Of a stretch of 64,000 nt of DNA, positions 45,164-53,159 are shown one piece after another (positions within the stretch are counted from its first letter, which is position 1; each line of letters starts with the position of its first letter). The translations under genes and the position numbers were made by a program. Source of the stretch: Shewanella sp. KX20019 (lineage in GTDB: Bacteria > Pseudomonadota > Gammaproteobacteria > Enterobacterales > Shewanellaceae); the NCBI RefSeq assembly GCF_016757755.1, contig NZ_CP068437.1:3100001-3164000 (forward strand), read 5' to 3'. Below the pieces are notes generated by a model, which was given only the letters and a program-made list of their open reading frames with translations, was not told where the DNA came from and searched no databases.

Positions 45164-45605
45164 TTCAAGCCCGCTAAATATCGCAACATTTTTACAACAC
45201 TACAATAGAGGTCATACCAGCTGCAACTTTTTTAATATACTGCATGCGACCTTTGGATCTTAAATGCGGTAAACCCCAGTAAACTGGCTCAGTCGTAAAA
45301 TAGGGCTGTGTTTATAAATTTGTGCCACTTCCGAACAATTTTAATCTGTAGGAATAACAGCAATCTCCCCCGTTGGAAGTTTCGCTTTTCAGAAATTTCG
45401 CCGGGGCGCTGAGGATTACCTCTTATGAAATCAAGTGCGGGGACTAGCGTTTTCCCCTTGGATCTACTCTTTATTACTAGAATGGGCGAAGCGCCACGAT
45501 CGTGATTTTTCTTATCTAAAATATAGAAACAAAAGTGTCTGCATTAAATCGCAGACACAAAAAAGCCGCGTTTAAACGCGGCTTTCTAATAACTAAACGC
45601 AAATA
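45164..45605. other. Gene-free stretch between hydrolase and peroxiredoxin
   Basis: About 440 bases with no supported coding frame. Short GC-rich hairpin-like pieces occur near 45365-45420 (CCCCCG ... CGGGG) and 45460 (GGGGA ... TCCCC) but without T runs. The right end carries the peroxiredoxin terminator at 45562-45585. It may be relic sequence. Confidence 0.4.
45562..45585 (-). terminator. Terminator of the peroxiredoxin gene
   Basis: A perfect 24-base palindrome built from AAAGCCGCGTTT and its complement; TTTTGTG follows on the minus strand. Confidence 0.85.
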
Positions 45606-46211
45606 TTATAGCTGATCTGCGTTGTCGCTTAGGTAAGAGGCAACACCTTCTGTTGTTGCGTCCATACCCTTGTCGCCTTTTTCCCAACCAGCAGGACACA
45701 CATCACCGTGCTCTTCGTGGAATTGAAGTGCATCTACCATACGCAGCATTTCATCAACGTTACGACCTAGTGGAAGATCGTTAACCACTTGGTGACGAAC
45801 TTGACCTTCTTTGTCGATTAGGAAAGAACCACGGAAGGCAACACCGGCTTCTGGATGCTCAACATCGTATGCTTTACAGATTTCGTGCTTAACATCTGCA
45901 ACCAAGGTGTACTGAACTTGGCCAATACCACCTTTGTCGATAGGAGTGTTACGCCATGCATTATGAGTAAACTGAGAATCGATAGAAACACCGATAACTT
46001 CAACGCCACGCTTTTTGAACTCGTCCATACGGTGATCGAAAGCGATCAACTCTGAAGGACATACAAATGTAAAGTCTAGTGGGTAGAAGAATAAGACGGT
46101 TGGCTTACCCTTGATTGCTTCAGACAAGTTAAAGGTATCTACAATTTCACCATTACCAAGTACCGCAGCAGCAGTAAAATCAGGAGCCGGACGGCCTACT
46201 AATACACTCAT
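45606..46211 (-). CDS. Typical 2-Cys peroxiredoxin (AhpC/Prx1 class)
   Basis: 201-residue thiol peroxidase. The peroxidatic Cys51 is in FTFVCPSE and the resolving Cys172 in GDVCPAGW. GGIG at 94-97 corresponds to the GGLG motif of overoxidation-sensitive enzymes, but the C-terminal YF motif is absent (the protein ends DNADQL), so it is probably robust. No ahpF is adjacent; the reductant is probably thioredoxin or glutaredoxin. GGAG is seven bases before the ATG and a good promoter lies at 46268-46295. Confidence 0.93.
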   Translation of the reverse strand: MSVLVGRPAPDFTAAAVLGNGEIVDTFNLSEAIKGKPTVLFFYPLDFTFVCPSELIAFDHRMDEFKKRGVEVIGVSIDSQFTHNAWRNTPIDKGGIGQVQYTLVADVKHEICKAYDVEHPEAGVAFRGSFLIDKEGQVRHQVVNDLPLGRNVDEMLRMVDALQFHEEHGDVCPAGWEKGDKGMDATTEGVASYLSDNADQL

Positions 46212-46267
46212 TTTATTTCTCCATCTATGGATTGCTAAAAACGCTGGTTCGTTTTAAATCTAAAGGC

Positions 46268-46295
46268 ATTATAGGCAGTGTTTTAGTTCACACAA
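46268..46295 (-). promoter_or_regulatory. Promoter of the peroxiredoxin gene
   Basis: On the minus strand TTGTGT (46295-46290), 16 bases and a perfect TATAAT (46273-46268), 57 bases before the ATG. The remaining ~230 bases up to the antiporter gene show nothing further that I can name. Confidence 0.65.
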
Positions 46296-46528
46296 GCTAT
46301 TTGAGATCAATATCACCTTTTTAAATCATTATTCTGTTAACTGGCTAGAATGCCGTCAGCATCCCCTTATTATTAGTACTGATATTTACACTTTATATGC
46401 AATTAAAGCTACAGCGGGTTCACAACTCACATCGAAATCAAGATATAGCACAGTGGTACTGGACATCAGTGCTGTTAACAGGCAAAAATAGCAGCTACTT
46501 TAAATATAAGAAAAAGATTAACCATATT

Positions 46529-47848
46529 ATGAACGCTGTCGTCATTGCCGTTTGCTTAATGCTGGGCTTAAGCCTTGCTCGAGTAAATGTAGTTATTGCT
46601 CTCACCATTAGCGCTCTCGTGGCGGGCTTAGTAGGAGGGATGGGGTTACAACAAACTGTTGATGCCTTTAATACCGGTTTAGGTGGAGGTGCTCAGATTG
46701 CCCTTAGCTATGCACTGCTTGGCGCTTTTGCAGTAGCCTTGTCTCATTCTGGACTCACCACACTTATTTCTCGCAAGATGATTGGCGCTTTAGGTAAAGA
46801 GCAGTCTAGCCAAAACATCAAAAAAGTGCGTTGGGCGCTATTATTGGCTATTTTGACAATGGCTATATCATCACAGAATATTTTGCCAATTCACATTGCG
46901 TTCATTCCTATTTTGATCCCGCCTTTATTGCACCTGATGTCCAAACTGTCGCTGGATCGACGTTTAGTCGCTTGTGTACTGACATTTGGTCTAGTCACCA
47001 CCTATATGATCTTACCTGTAGGTTTTGGCGGTATTTTCCTCAACGATATATTGCTGGCAAACCTTAACAATAATGGCTTGGAAGCCGTTCGCTCTCAGAT
47101 CCCCCAAGCAATGTTACTGCCCGCTTTGGGGATGATTACTGGTTTATTGATTGCAGTGTTTATCACTTATCGTAAACCACGGGAGTATGAAGAGCAGTTG
47201 ATCTTGACCGCTGAGCCAGAGGAAGGGGTCAATAAACGTAATATTGCCATCGCGATGATTGCGATTATCGCCACGCTTGTCACCCAGCTTTATACCGGCT
47301 CAATGATTTTCGGTGCGCTCATCGGCTTTATCATCTTTAGTTTCTCTGGTGCACTTAAACATGTCGCCGACCAAGATGTATTTAACCAAGGCGTGCGCAT
47401 GATGGCCAATATCGGTTTTATCATGATCTCTGCTGCTGGTTTTGCCGCTGTAGTTAAAGAAACAGGCGATGTCAGTACTCTAGTGGCTTCACTTAGCGAT
47501 ATCATCGGTGACAACAAAGCATTAGCTGCATTCTTGATGTTACTGGTAGGTCTGTTGATCACCATGGGAATTGGTTCATCGTTCTCAACGATCCCAATTA
47601 TTGCCACTATTTACGTGCCACTAGCGCTGACTTTTGGCTTCTCAGTTGCCGCAACTATTGCACTCGTGGGCACTGCTGCAGCGTTAGGTGATGCAGGCTC
47701 ACCGGCATCCGACTCAACCTTAGGCCCGACGGCTGGTCTGAATGCAGATGGACAACACGACCATATCAGAGACAGTGTTATTCCAACATTTATTCACTAC
47801 AACATTCCGCTGTTAGTGTTTGGTTGGATTGCCGCCATGGTGCTCTAG
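46529..47848 (+). CDS. Na+/H+ antiporter family protein (NhaC-like)
   Basis: 439-residue inner-membrane protein with about 11-12 hydrophobic helices. Features include GGGAQIALSYALLGAFAVALSHSG (about 45-68), a repeated glycine-rich helix pair, and the conserved end segment GDAGSPASDSTLGPTAGLNADGQHDHIRDSV (about 388-418), characteristic of this antiporter family. It exchanges Na+ for H+; this is family inference. The ATG at 46529 begins directly at the first helix; the longer frame from 46397 is rejected. The stop is followed within 15 bases by a heptanucleotide repeat. Confidence 0.83.
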   Translation: MNAVVIAVCLMLGLSLARVNVVIALTISALVAGLVGGMGLQQTVDAFNTGLGGGAQIALSYALLGAFAVALSHSGLTTLISRKMIGALGKEQSSQNIKKVRWALLLAILTMAISSQNILPIHIAFIPILIPPLLHLMSKLSLDRRLVACVLTFGLVTTYMILPVGFGGIFLNDILLANLNNNGLEAVRSQIPQAMLLPALGMITGLLIAVFITYRKPREYEEQLILTAEPEEGVNKRNIAIAMIAIIATLVTQLYTGSMIFGALIGFIIFSFSGALKHVADQDVFNQGVRMMANIGFIMISAAGFAAVVKETGDVSTLVASLSDIIGDNKALAAFLMLLVGLLITMGIGSSFSTIPIIATIYVPLALTFGFSVAATIALVGTAAALGDAGSPASDSTLGPTAGLNADGQHDHIRDSVIPTFIHYNIPLLVFGWIAAMVL

Positions 47849-47862
47849 GTGTTAGATGCTAG

Positions 47863-47932
47863 GTTCTAGGTTCTAGGTTCTAGGTTCTAGGTTCTAGGTT
47901 CTAGGTTCTAGGTTCTAGGTTCTAGGTTCTAG
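47863..47932. repeat. Ten perfect tandem copies of a 7-base unit (GTTCTAG)
   Basis: Seventy bases of GTTCTAG repeated without error, preceded by one decayed copy (GTTAGATGCTAG at 47851). It lies between the antiporter stop codon and the upp terminator and is therefore outside any reading frame. Confidence 0.95.
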
Positions 47933-47945
47933 GAAGGACAAAAAC

Positions 47946-47974
47946 AAAAAAGGAGCTATTTAGCTCCTTTTTTT
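47946..47974. terminator. Bidirectional terminator between the antiporter gene and upp
   Basis: AGGAGCTA and TAGCTCCT stem with A run before and T run after. Confidence 0.88.
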
Positions 47975-48025
47975 AATATTTGCACTTGAATCAGTTTATT
48001 GAGTCAAAGCACAACGTTCTGTGTA

Positions 48026-48652
48026 TTACTTAGTACCAAAGATTTTATCACCTGCATCGCCAAGACCAGGCAAAATATAGCCTTGCTCGTTTAAGCAGTC
48101 ATCAATTGATGCTGTATAAAGCTCAATATCTGGATGCGCTTTTTCTAGTGCAGCAACACCCTCTGGCGCAGCAACTAACACTAGTGCTTTAATTGAGGTA
48201 CAACCACGCTCTTTAAGCAGATCAATAGTCGAGATCATTGAGCCACCCGTCGCCAGCATTGGATCTACCACTAACGCGATACGACTAGGCATATCGCTGG
48301 CGAGTTTTTCAAAATATGGCACTGGCTCAAGTGTCTCTTCATCACGGTACATACCTACTACCGAAATACGTGCACTTGGAACATTTTCCAATACACCATC
48401 CATCATGCCAAGACCTGCACGTAAAATAGGCACTACAGTGACTTTTTTACCTTTGATCTGTTCGATTTCAACTGGGCCGTTCCATCCTTCGATGGTGACT
48501 TTCTCTGTTTGGAAGTCAGCCGTTGCCTCATACGTCAGTAGGCTCCCAACTTCAGCCGCTAGCTCACGAAAACGCTTAGTGCTAACGTCACCTTCACGCA
48601 TTAACCCAATTTTATGACGGACTAGAGGATGTTTAACTTCAACGACTTTCAT
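48026..48652 (-). CDS. upp: Uracil phosphoribosyltransferase
   Basis: Converts uracil and PRPP to UMP (pyrimidine salvage). The 208-residue protein starts MKVVEVKHPLVRHKIGLMR and has the PRPP-binding loop VDPMLATGGSM near 130-140, the flexible-loop region around 80, and the uracil-binding end GYILPGLGDAGDKIFGT. AGGAG stands six bases before the ATG at 48652; the longer frame from 48721 is rejected. Divergent from purM, as is usual in this group. Confidence 0.97.
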   Translation of the reverse strand: MKVVEVKHPLVRHKIGLMREGDVSTKRFRELAAEVGSLLTYEATADFQTEKVTIEGWNGPVEIEQIKGKKVTVVPILRAGLGMMDGVLENVPSARISVVGMYRDEETLEPVPYFEKLASDMPSRIALVVDPMLATGGSMISTIDLLKERGCTSIKALVLVAAPEGVAALEKAHPDIELYTASIDDCLNEQGYILPGLGDAGDKIFGTK

Positions 48653-48870
48653 CTTGTTCTCCTGATTTTCTAACGTATTTTTTACGGTAAATTTTAACGA
48701 TTCTAGTAGATTTGTTCGCATAGGAAAACTTAAAGTTTTAAAAAGGCGTTAAATCGTGAGCCTTGTCGCGAACTTTATTGAAAAACTAAGCTTTCGAGGC
48801 TACTGACAAACTGGTAGAATAGCGCCGCATAAAATCCAATAACAATCGACCCGTACCCGAGAGGATCTCC

Positions 48871-49911
48871 GTGAGCACTCCTACTACCCCACTAAGCTAT
48901 AAAGATGCAGGCGTTGATATTGATGCCGGAAATGCACTAGTTAACAACATCAAGTCAGCCGTTAAACGTACCCGTCGTCCAGAAGTTATGGGCAACCTAG
49001 GTGGGTTTGGTGCACTTTGTGAGCTACCAACTAAGTATAAGCATCCAGTACTGGTTTCTGGTACTGATGGCGTCGGCACTAAGCTACGCCTTGCTATTGA
49101 TTATAAGAAACATGACAACGTTGGTGTTGACCTCGTTGCAATGTGCTCAAACGATTTAATCGTGTCTGGTGCTGAGCCACTATTCTTTCTCGACTACTAT
49201 GCAACTGGCAAACTCGATGTTGAAGTTGCCACTGCAGTTGTTAAAGGTATCGCCGAAGGTTGCGTTCAATCTGGTTGTGCATTAATTGGTGGTGAAACCG
49301 CTGAAATGCCAGGCATGTATGAAGGCGACGACTACGACCTAGCAGGATTCTGCGTCGGCGTTGTTGAAAAAGAAGAGATCATTGACGGCACTAAGGTGCA
49401 AGACGGTGATGCTCTAATCGCGCTTGGCTCAAGCGGCCCGCATTCAAATGGTTTCTCTCTAATACGTAAAGTCTTAGAAGTAAGCAAAGCCGACCCAGCG
49501 CAAGAACTTGCTGGCAAGCCGCTGATTGACCACCTATTAGAACCCACAAAAATTTATGTTAAATCACTGCTTAAGTTGATTGAACAGCATGATGTTCACG
49601 CAATGTCGCACATTACTGGTGGTGGATTCTGGGAAAATATCCCCCGTGTATTACCAGAAGATTGCAAAGCAGTGGTTAAAAGCGACTCATGGCAGTGGCC
49701 TGTTGTTTTCAATTGGTTAATGGAAAACGGCAACATCACTGAATTTGAGATGTACCGCACCTTTAACTGTGGCGTCGGCATGGTGATTGCTTTTCCTGCT
49801 GACAAAGTCAGTTCAGCACTTGAATTATTAAATGCTGAAGGCGAAAACGCATGGTTAATCGGTAACATAGCCAAGCGTACTGACGACGAAGAGCAAGTGG
49901 AGATCTTGTAA
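48871..49911 (+). CDS. purM: Phosphoribosylformylglycinamidine cyclo-ligase (AIR synthase)
   Basis: ATP-dependent ring closure of FGAM to AIR in purine synthesis. The 346-residue protein begins LSYKDAGVDIDAGNALV and carries the PurM/PurL motifs VSGTDGVGTKLRLA (about 64-77), GGETAEMPGMY (about 140-150) and the C-terminal HITGGGFWENIPR (about 249-261). The GTG start has GAGG eight bases before it. Shares one base with purN, so the two are translationally coupled. No clear PurR box was seen. Confidence 0.97.
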   Translation: MSTPTTPLSYKDAGVDIDAGNALVNNIKSAVKRTRRPEVMGNLGGFGALCELPTKYKHPVLVSGTDGVGTKLRLAIDYKKHDNVGVDLVAMCSNDLIVSGAEPLFFLDYYATGKLDVEVATAVVKGIAEGCVQSGCALIGGETAEMPGMYEGDDYDLAGFCVGVVEKEEIIDGTKVQDGDALIALGSSGPHSNGFSLIRKVLEVSKADPAQELAGKPLIDHLLEPTKIYVKSLLKLIEQHDVHAMSHITGGGFWENIPRVLPEDCKAVVKSDSWQWPVVFNWLMENGNITEFEMYRTFNCGVGMVIAFPADKVSSALELLNAEGENAWLIGNIAKRTDDEEQVEIL

Positions 49912-50555
49912 TGTCTCAGAGCTGTCGCGTTTTAGTATTAATTTCCGGTAATGGCAGTAATCTACAAGCCATTATTGATGGCTGTGATGATAACGTACAA
50001 GCAGAAGTCATTGGTGTCATTAGTAATAAGCCCGATGCTTATGGCTTGACTCGTGCTCACCAGAATGAAATTGATACCAGTTGCGTCATCGCTCATAAAG
50101 GCGAAACAAGACCAGACTATGATGAAAGGCTCTTTAGTGCGATAGCAAAGTATCAACCAGACCTCGTGGTCTTGGCTGGCTTTATGCGCATATTGAGTGA
50201 TGAGTTTGTCATGCGATTTGAAGGGAAGATGATTAATATCCACCCTTCCCTGCTGCCAAAATATCCTGGTTTGAATACCCATCAACGTGCTATTGATGCA
50301 AAAGACTGTGAACATGGCGCGAGTGTGCATTTTGTCACACCCGAACTAGATTCAGGTCCGGTGATCTTACAAGCTAAAGTGCCTGTTTATGAAGATGACT
50401 CTGTAGAGGTTCTTGCAGAACGTGTTCACGAACAAGAACACGCCATCTACCCACTCGTTGTAAAATGGTTTAGCCAACAACGATTGAAAATGGTAGAAGG
50501 TGCGGCAGTACTTGATGACCAAGTACTGCATATCCATGGCTACGCTGCAGATTAA
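49911..50555 (+). CDS. purN: Phosphoribosylglycinamide formyltransferase
   Basis: Transfers formyl from 10-formyl-THF to GAR. The 214-residue enzyme shows the GAR-binding loop SGNGSNLQAI (12-21), the folate site VLAGFMRIL, the catalytic Asn and His in INIHPSLLPKYPG (about 106-118) and the Asp in VTPELDSGPVI (about 144). Its TGA/ATG junction with purM and the following terminator make a two-gene operon. Confidence 0.97.
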   Translation: MSQSCRVLVLISGNGSNLQAIIDGCDDNVQAEVIGVISNKPDAYGLTRAHQNEIDTSCVIAHKGETRPDYDERLFSAIAKYQPDLVVLAGFMRILSDEFVMRFEGKMINIHPSLLPKYPGLNTHQRAIDAKDCEHGASVHFVTPELDSGPVILQAKVPVYEDDSVEVLAERVHEQEHAIYPLVVKWFSQQRLKMVEGAAVLDDQVLHIHGYAAD

Positions 50556-50586
50556 GCTCTTAGCATAAAGGCTAGTTCAAACCGAT

Positions 50587-50613
50587 AAAAGGCGCTTAAA
50601 GCGCCTTTTTTAT
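50587..50613 (+). terminator. Terminator after purN
   Basis: AAGGCGCTT and AAGCGCCTT stem followed by TTTTATTTT. Confidence 0.88.
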
Positions 50614-50814
50614 TTTCAGCCCAAACGCTGGGTCATGCACTGACTCAATATAGAGAACTTTTTCAAGAATTACCCTCTAGTACCCAGTGTCACTACGTAA
50701 ATTAAAGCGGATACCAACAAAGATATTAGACCTTATTTACTTCGGTCGCCGAATCCTACCCGTGACCATCCCGTCACTCATCGGTAACACATTTAACGAC
50801 TAATCGTTACAAAG

Positions 50815-50828
50815 TTGATCTACATCAT
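50815..50828. promoter_or_regulatory. CRP/FNR-like site, leader copy A
   Basis: TTGAT-CTAC-ATCAT matches TTGAT-N4-ATCAA at nine of ten positions and also resembles the CRP core. The same element is in leader copy B at 54900. Confidence 0.5.
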
Positions 50829-50984
50829 ATCCCTAGCAACATACAACTCTTCCTTGCTACCCGTTAGCTTACCCAAAAAAATAATTGCACAACGCACTGT
50901 ATTTATTCACTAAAAATAACACATCCCAGTTATCCCCCTAAAGAACCCCCAAGTCTGAACACTAGAAACCCAGTATTTCTACGG

Positions 50985-51037
50985 GTAAACCCTTAGTCGT
51001 CTTAGGCGTAAACACGGATTAAAAAATCACCTCTAAA
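50985..51037 (+). promoter_or_regulatory. Conserved activator block and -10-like element, leader copy A
   Basis: GTAAAC, CTTAG, CTTAG and GTAAAC (50985-51013) form a compact block; the paired CTTAG units are centred 33.5 bases before TCTAAA (51032-51037). Leader copy B has the same block and the same 33.5-base spacing to TATAAA. This geometry suits a LuxR-type activator. Confidence 0.5.
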
Positions 51038-51078
51038 GCCATATGGTTAGCCGCAGATAACCATAAGTTTGCCGGCAT

Positions 51079-51093
51079 CTGCTCCTAGGGCAG
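51079..51093. promoter_or_regulatory. Imperfect palindrome in the porin 5' leader
   Basis: CTGCTCCTAGGGCAG; copy B has CTGACCCTAGGTCAG at the matching place. Pairing is largely maintained although bases differ. Confidence 0.45.
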
Positions 51094-51150
51094 CGCTCAA
51101 GACAACCGACGACAATAACCAATAAATCAATAAATACAAAAGGCACCTTG

Positions 51151-52221
51151 ATGAATAGAATAACTAAAACGGCGTTAGTGGTAGCTACATTTTTCTCAGC
51201 ATCTTCTTTTGCTGGCTACGAAGTCAAAATCGACGAAAGCTCGAAGTTAACCTTTGGTGGCTACTTCAAAGCCGACCTGCGTAATGTCAGCGGCGACCAG
51301 GCCTATCGTGACTTCTGGATAGGTACCAGTACCAGCGCGCCAGATACCAATCAAACCAGCCTCCAGGCCAAAGAGTCACGCTTCAATGTAAAGTTCACTC
51401 ATGGCGACGTGACTGGATTCCTCGAATATGATTTCTACGGTGATGGCGGTAACGCACTGGTTTCTAACTCATACACACCGCGTATGCGCCATGCCTTTAT
51501 TGCTTACAAGAACTGGAAAGTTGGCCAGACCTGGTCAACCTTTATGCCACTGGCTTCTATCGCCGAGGCACTGGACTTTGGTGGAGCGCACGTCGGTCAG
51601 GTATTCGTTCGTCAAACCCAGATCCGTTATACCAATGGCGGTCTACAGCTGGCATTGGAAAACCCAGCCAATGCTACCGATGCCAACCAAAGTATCCCCG
51701 ATGCAGTGGTTCGTTACACTTACAAGGGCGATTTTGGCCAGGTGGCTGTTGCCGCTTTGGCTCGCACCTTCGATGACAACGGTGTGCAAGGTCATGCCGA
51801 CGGCACTCAGTTGGCTTACAGCATAAGCGGTAAAATGAATAGCTTCGGTAAAGATGACTTTCGCTTCGCCTACAACGCGGGCGCCGCAGGTCGTTATATT
51901 TCGCCTGGCCACAACGCTGGCGATAAGGTCAATGCTGATGGCAGTGGTGATCTGCTGACAACGCAAGCCTATACCGTTGCTTATCGCCACTTCTGGACTG
52001 ACGACTTACGCTCTAGCGTTTACTACGGCCACGCTGAAGTTGAAGATTTCAATGGTGTGGGCGCTGACTCAGATCGTAATCATTACGGTATCAACCTGAT
52101 CCAACAGCTAAACAAACAGTTAAGCGTCGGTGTCGAATTTGGCAACTATGATGCTGATATCTCTGCCAATGACAGTGCCAACTCTGATTACATTCAGCTC
52201 TCAGCCAAGTACGTTCTTTAA
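51151..52221 (+). CDS. Outer-membrane porin, DcaP-like, lactate-locus member
   Basis: 356-residue beta-barrel with a Sec signal peptide cleaved after SASSFA (about residue 21). The start SKLTFGGYFKADLRNVSGD, AKESRFNVKFTHGDVTGFLEYDFYGDGGN, and the last strand SDYIQLSAKYVL mark it as a homologue of the porin at 30121. The ATG at 51151 has AAGG seven bases upstream (a TTG directly before it gives the longer frame). Its leader is homologous to that of the lactate permease, so it probably brings lactate or similar anions across the outer membrane. That is inference. Confidence 0.8.
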   Translation: MNRITKTALVVATFFSASSFAGYEVKIDESSKLTFGGYFKADLRNVSGDQAYRDFWIGTSTSAPDTNQTSLQAKESRFNVKFTHGDVTGFLEYDFYGDGGNALVSNSYTPRMRHAFIAYKNWKVGQTWSTFMPLASIAEALDFGGAHVGQVFVRQTQIRYTNGGLQLALENPANATDANQSIPDAVVRYTYKGDFGQVAVAALARTFDDNGVQGHADGTQLAYSISGKMNSFGKDDFRFAYNAGAAGRYISPGHNAGDKVNADGSGDLLTTQAYTVAYRHFWTDDLRSSVYYGHAEVEDFNGVGADSDRNHYGINLIQQLNKQLSVGVEFGNYDADISANDSANSDYIQLSAKYVL

Positions 52222-52225
52222 TAAC

Positions 52226-52256
52226 AGCACGGCATAAGCTAATTTATGCCGTTGCT
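52226..52256 (+). terminator. Terminator after the porin
   Basis: CGGCATAA-gctaa-TTATGCCG stem followed by TTGCTTTTCC; moderate T content. Confidence 0.6.
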
Positions 52257-52467
52257 TTTCCTCGAAGCTGTTGACCTTTTATGGTTCTTTTGCGGCGAGT
52301 TGTTGGTGCTCTTTGCATAACGGAAAAGTCAGCAATCAAACTAGCGCCATCCATCAGCCTCTAAATTACAAGCTCCATAAGCTCACCCATTGGCATAGTT
52401 GGCCACGCCTCCAGAGAATAAACATGAAGCGCGCCCCTAACTTAACGCCCACTATATGGATAGTTTG

Positions 52468-52509
52468 CTAGCCTTTTACCCGAAGCATGACCCCGCTTCG
52501 GGTATTTTT
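52468..52509 (+). terminator. Second plus-strand terminator before the two-component genes
   Basis: TACCCGAAGC and GCTTCGGGTA form a long stem followed by TTTTTTC on the plus strand. The 317 bases between the porin and the regulator gene contain no other supported feature; a 66-codon frame from 52271 is not convincing. Confidence 0.75.
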
Positions 52510-52538
52510 TCGATACGGCTAACCTCTGTAAATCCTTG

Positions 52539-53159
52539 TTACCGATCCAAGCCATGATCTATGGCATAACGCACCAGGCCGGCCGTACTGTCTATCGCCA
52601 GTTTCTGCTTAATATTACGCTTATGGGTTTCGACCGTACGTACACTGACATTCATCTCCAGCGCAATGCGTTTATTGTTCATCCCCAGCGATATCAAGCG
52701 TAACACCAACTGTTCTCGCTGGGTTACCAGGACTTGCTTGCCACTGGCCAGCTCCTGCGACAAGGTGTCTATGACTTCGGCACTGAAATAGCGCTTGCCG
52801 GCGGCAATTTTTTTTATGGCTTCAATCAGTTCTTTGCCGGGTACATCCTTGAGAATATAACCATCAGCGCCGTAGCGCATTGCCGCCATAATATATTCTC
52901 TGTTGTCATGCATGCTTAACATCACCACCTTACATGACATCTCCTGCTCTTTAATCAACTCAAGCAGATACATGCCATCCATTTGCGGCATATTAATATC
53001 CGTCAACACCAGATCGATTGGCTTATCCTTGAGGATTGCCAGTGCCTGGAGACCATTGTCGGCTTCCGCTTGTACCTCAATATCACTGTCTAGGCTCAGA
53101 CGATAGCGCAACCCTTCGCGAAACAGGGGGTGATCGTCCACCAGTAGCACACGGATCAT
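52539..53159 (-). CDS. LuxR/NarL-family response regulator of the lactate locus
   Basis: 206 residues. The receiver has DDHP near residue 8-11, phospho-acceptor Asp54 in LTDINMPQMDG, and Lys in YILKDVPG. The LuxR helix-turn-helix is at about 150-195 (TQREQLVLRLISLGMNNKRIALEMNVSVRTVETHKRNIK). The start overlaps the kinase stop by four bases (ATGA), so the pair is coupled. It probably binds the conserved blocks in the two homologous leaders that flank it; this is inferred from location and promoter geometry. Confidence 0.88.
   Translation of the reverse strand: MIRVLLVDDHPLFREGLRYRLSLDSDIEVQAEADNGLQALAILKDKPIDLVLTDINMPQMDGMYLLELIKEQEMSCKVVMLSMHDNREYIMAAMRYGADGYILKDVPGKELIEAIKKIAAGKRYFSAEVIDTLSQELASGKQVLVTQREQLVLRLISLGMNNKRIALEMNVSVRTVETHKRNIKQKLAIDSTAGLVRYAIDHGLDR

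Larger units (their letters stand above)
50764..51150 (+). repeat. Leader copy A: regulatory region of the porin, homologous to the lldP leader
   Basis: About 390 bases aligning along most of their length with 54844-55273. Conserved pieces in the same order: ATCGGTAACACATTT, TAATCGTTACAAA, the CRP/FNR-like site, GTAAACCCTTAG...TTAGG, AAAGCCATATG, the CTG...CAG palindrome and a final AACCAAYRARTCAA stretch. The middle is diverged, so the conserved parts are probably functional. The stretch 50614-50763 between the purN terminator and this leader shows no gene. Confidence 0.75.

Noticed and set aside
45364..45480. GC-rich hairpin pieces considered as a riboswitch or sRNA
   Set aside because: No promoter of suitable polarity and no T tract; pairing is patchy and no known riboswitch consensus could be recognised.
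47863..47932. Heptamer array considered as a CRISPR
   Set aside because: The units are 7 bases and directly adjacent, with no spacers and no cas genes in the window.
52271..52471. 66-codon frame between the porin and the regulator
   Set aside because: No ribosome-binding site, an amino-acid mix unlike a protein domain, and it runs up to a terminator stem; better explained as the 3' untranslated end.
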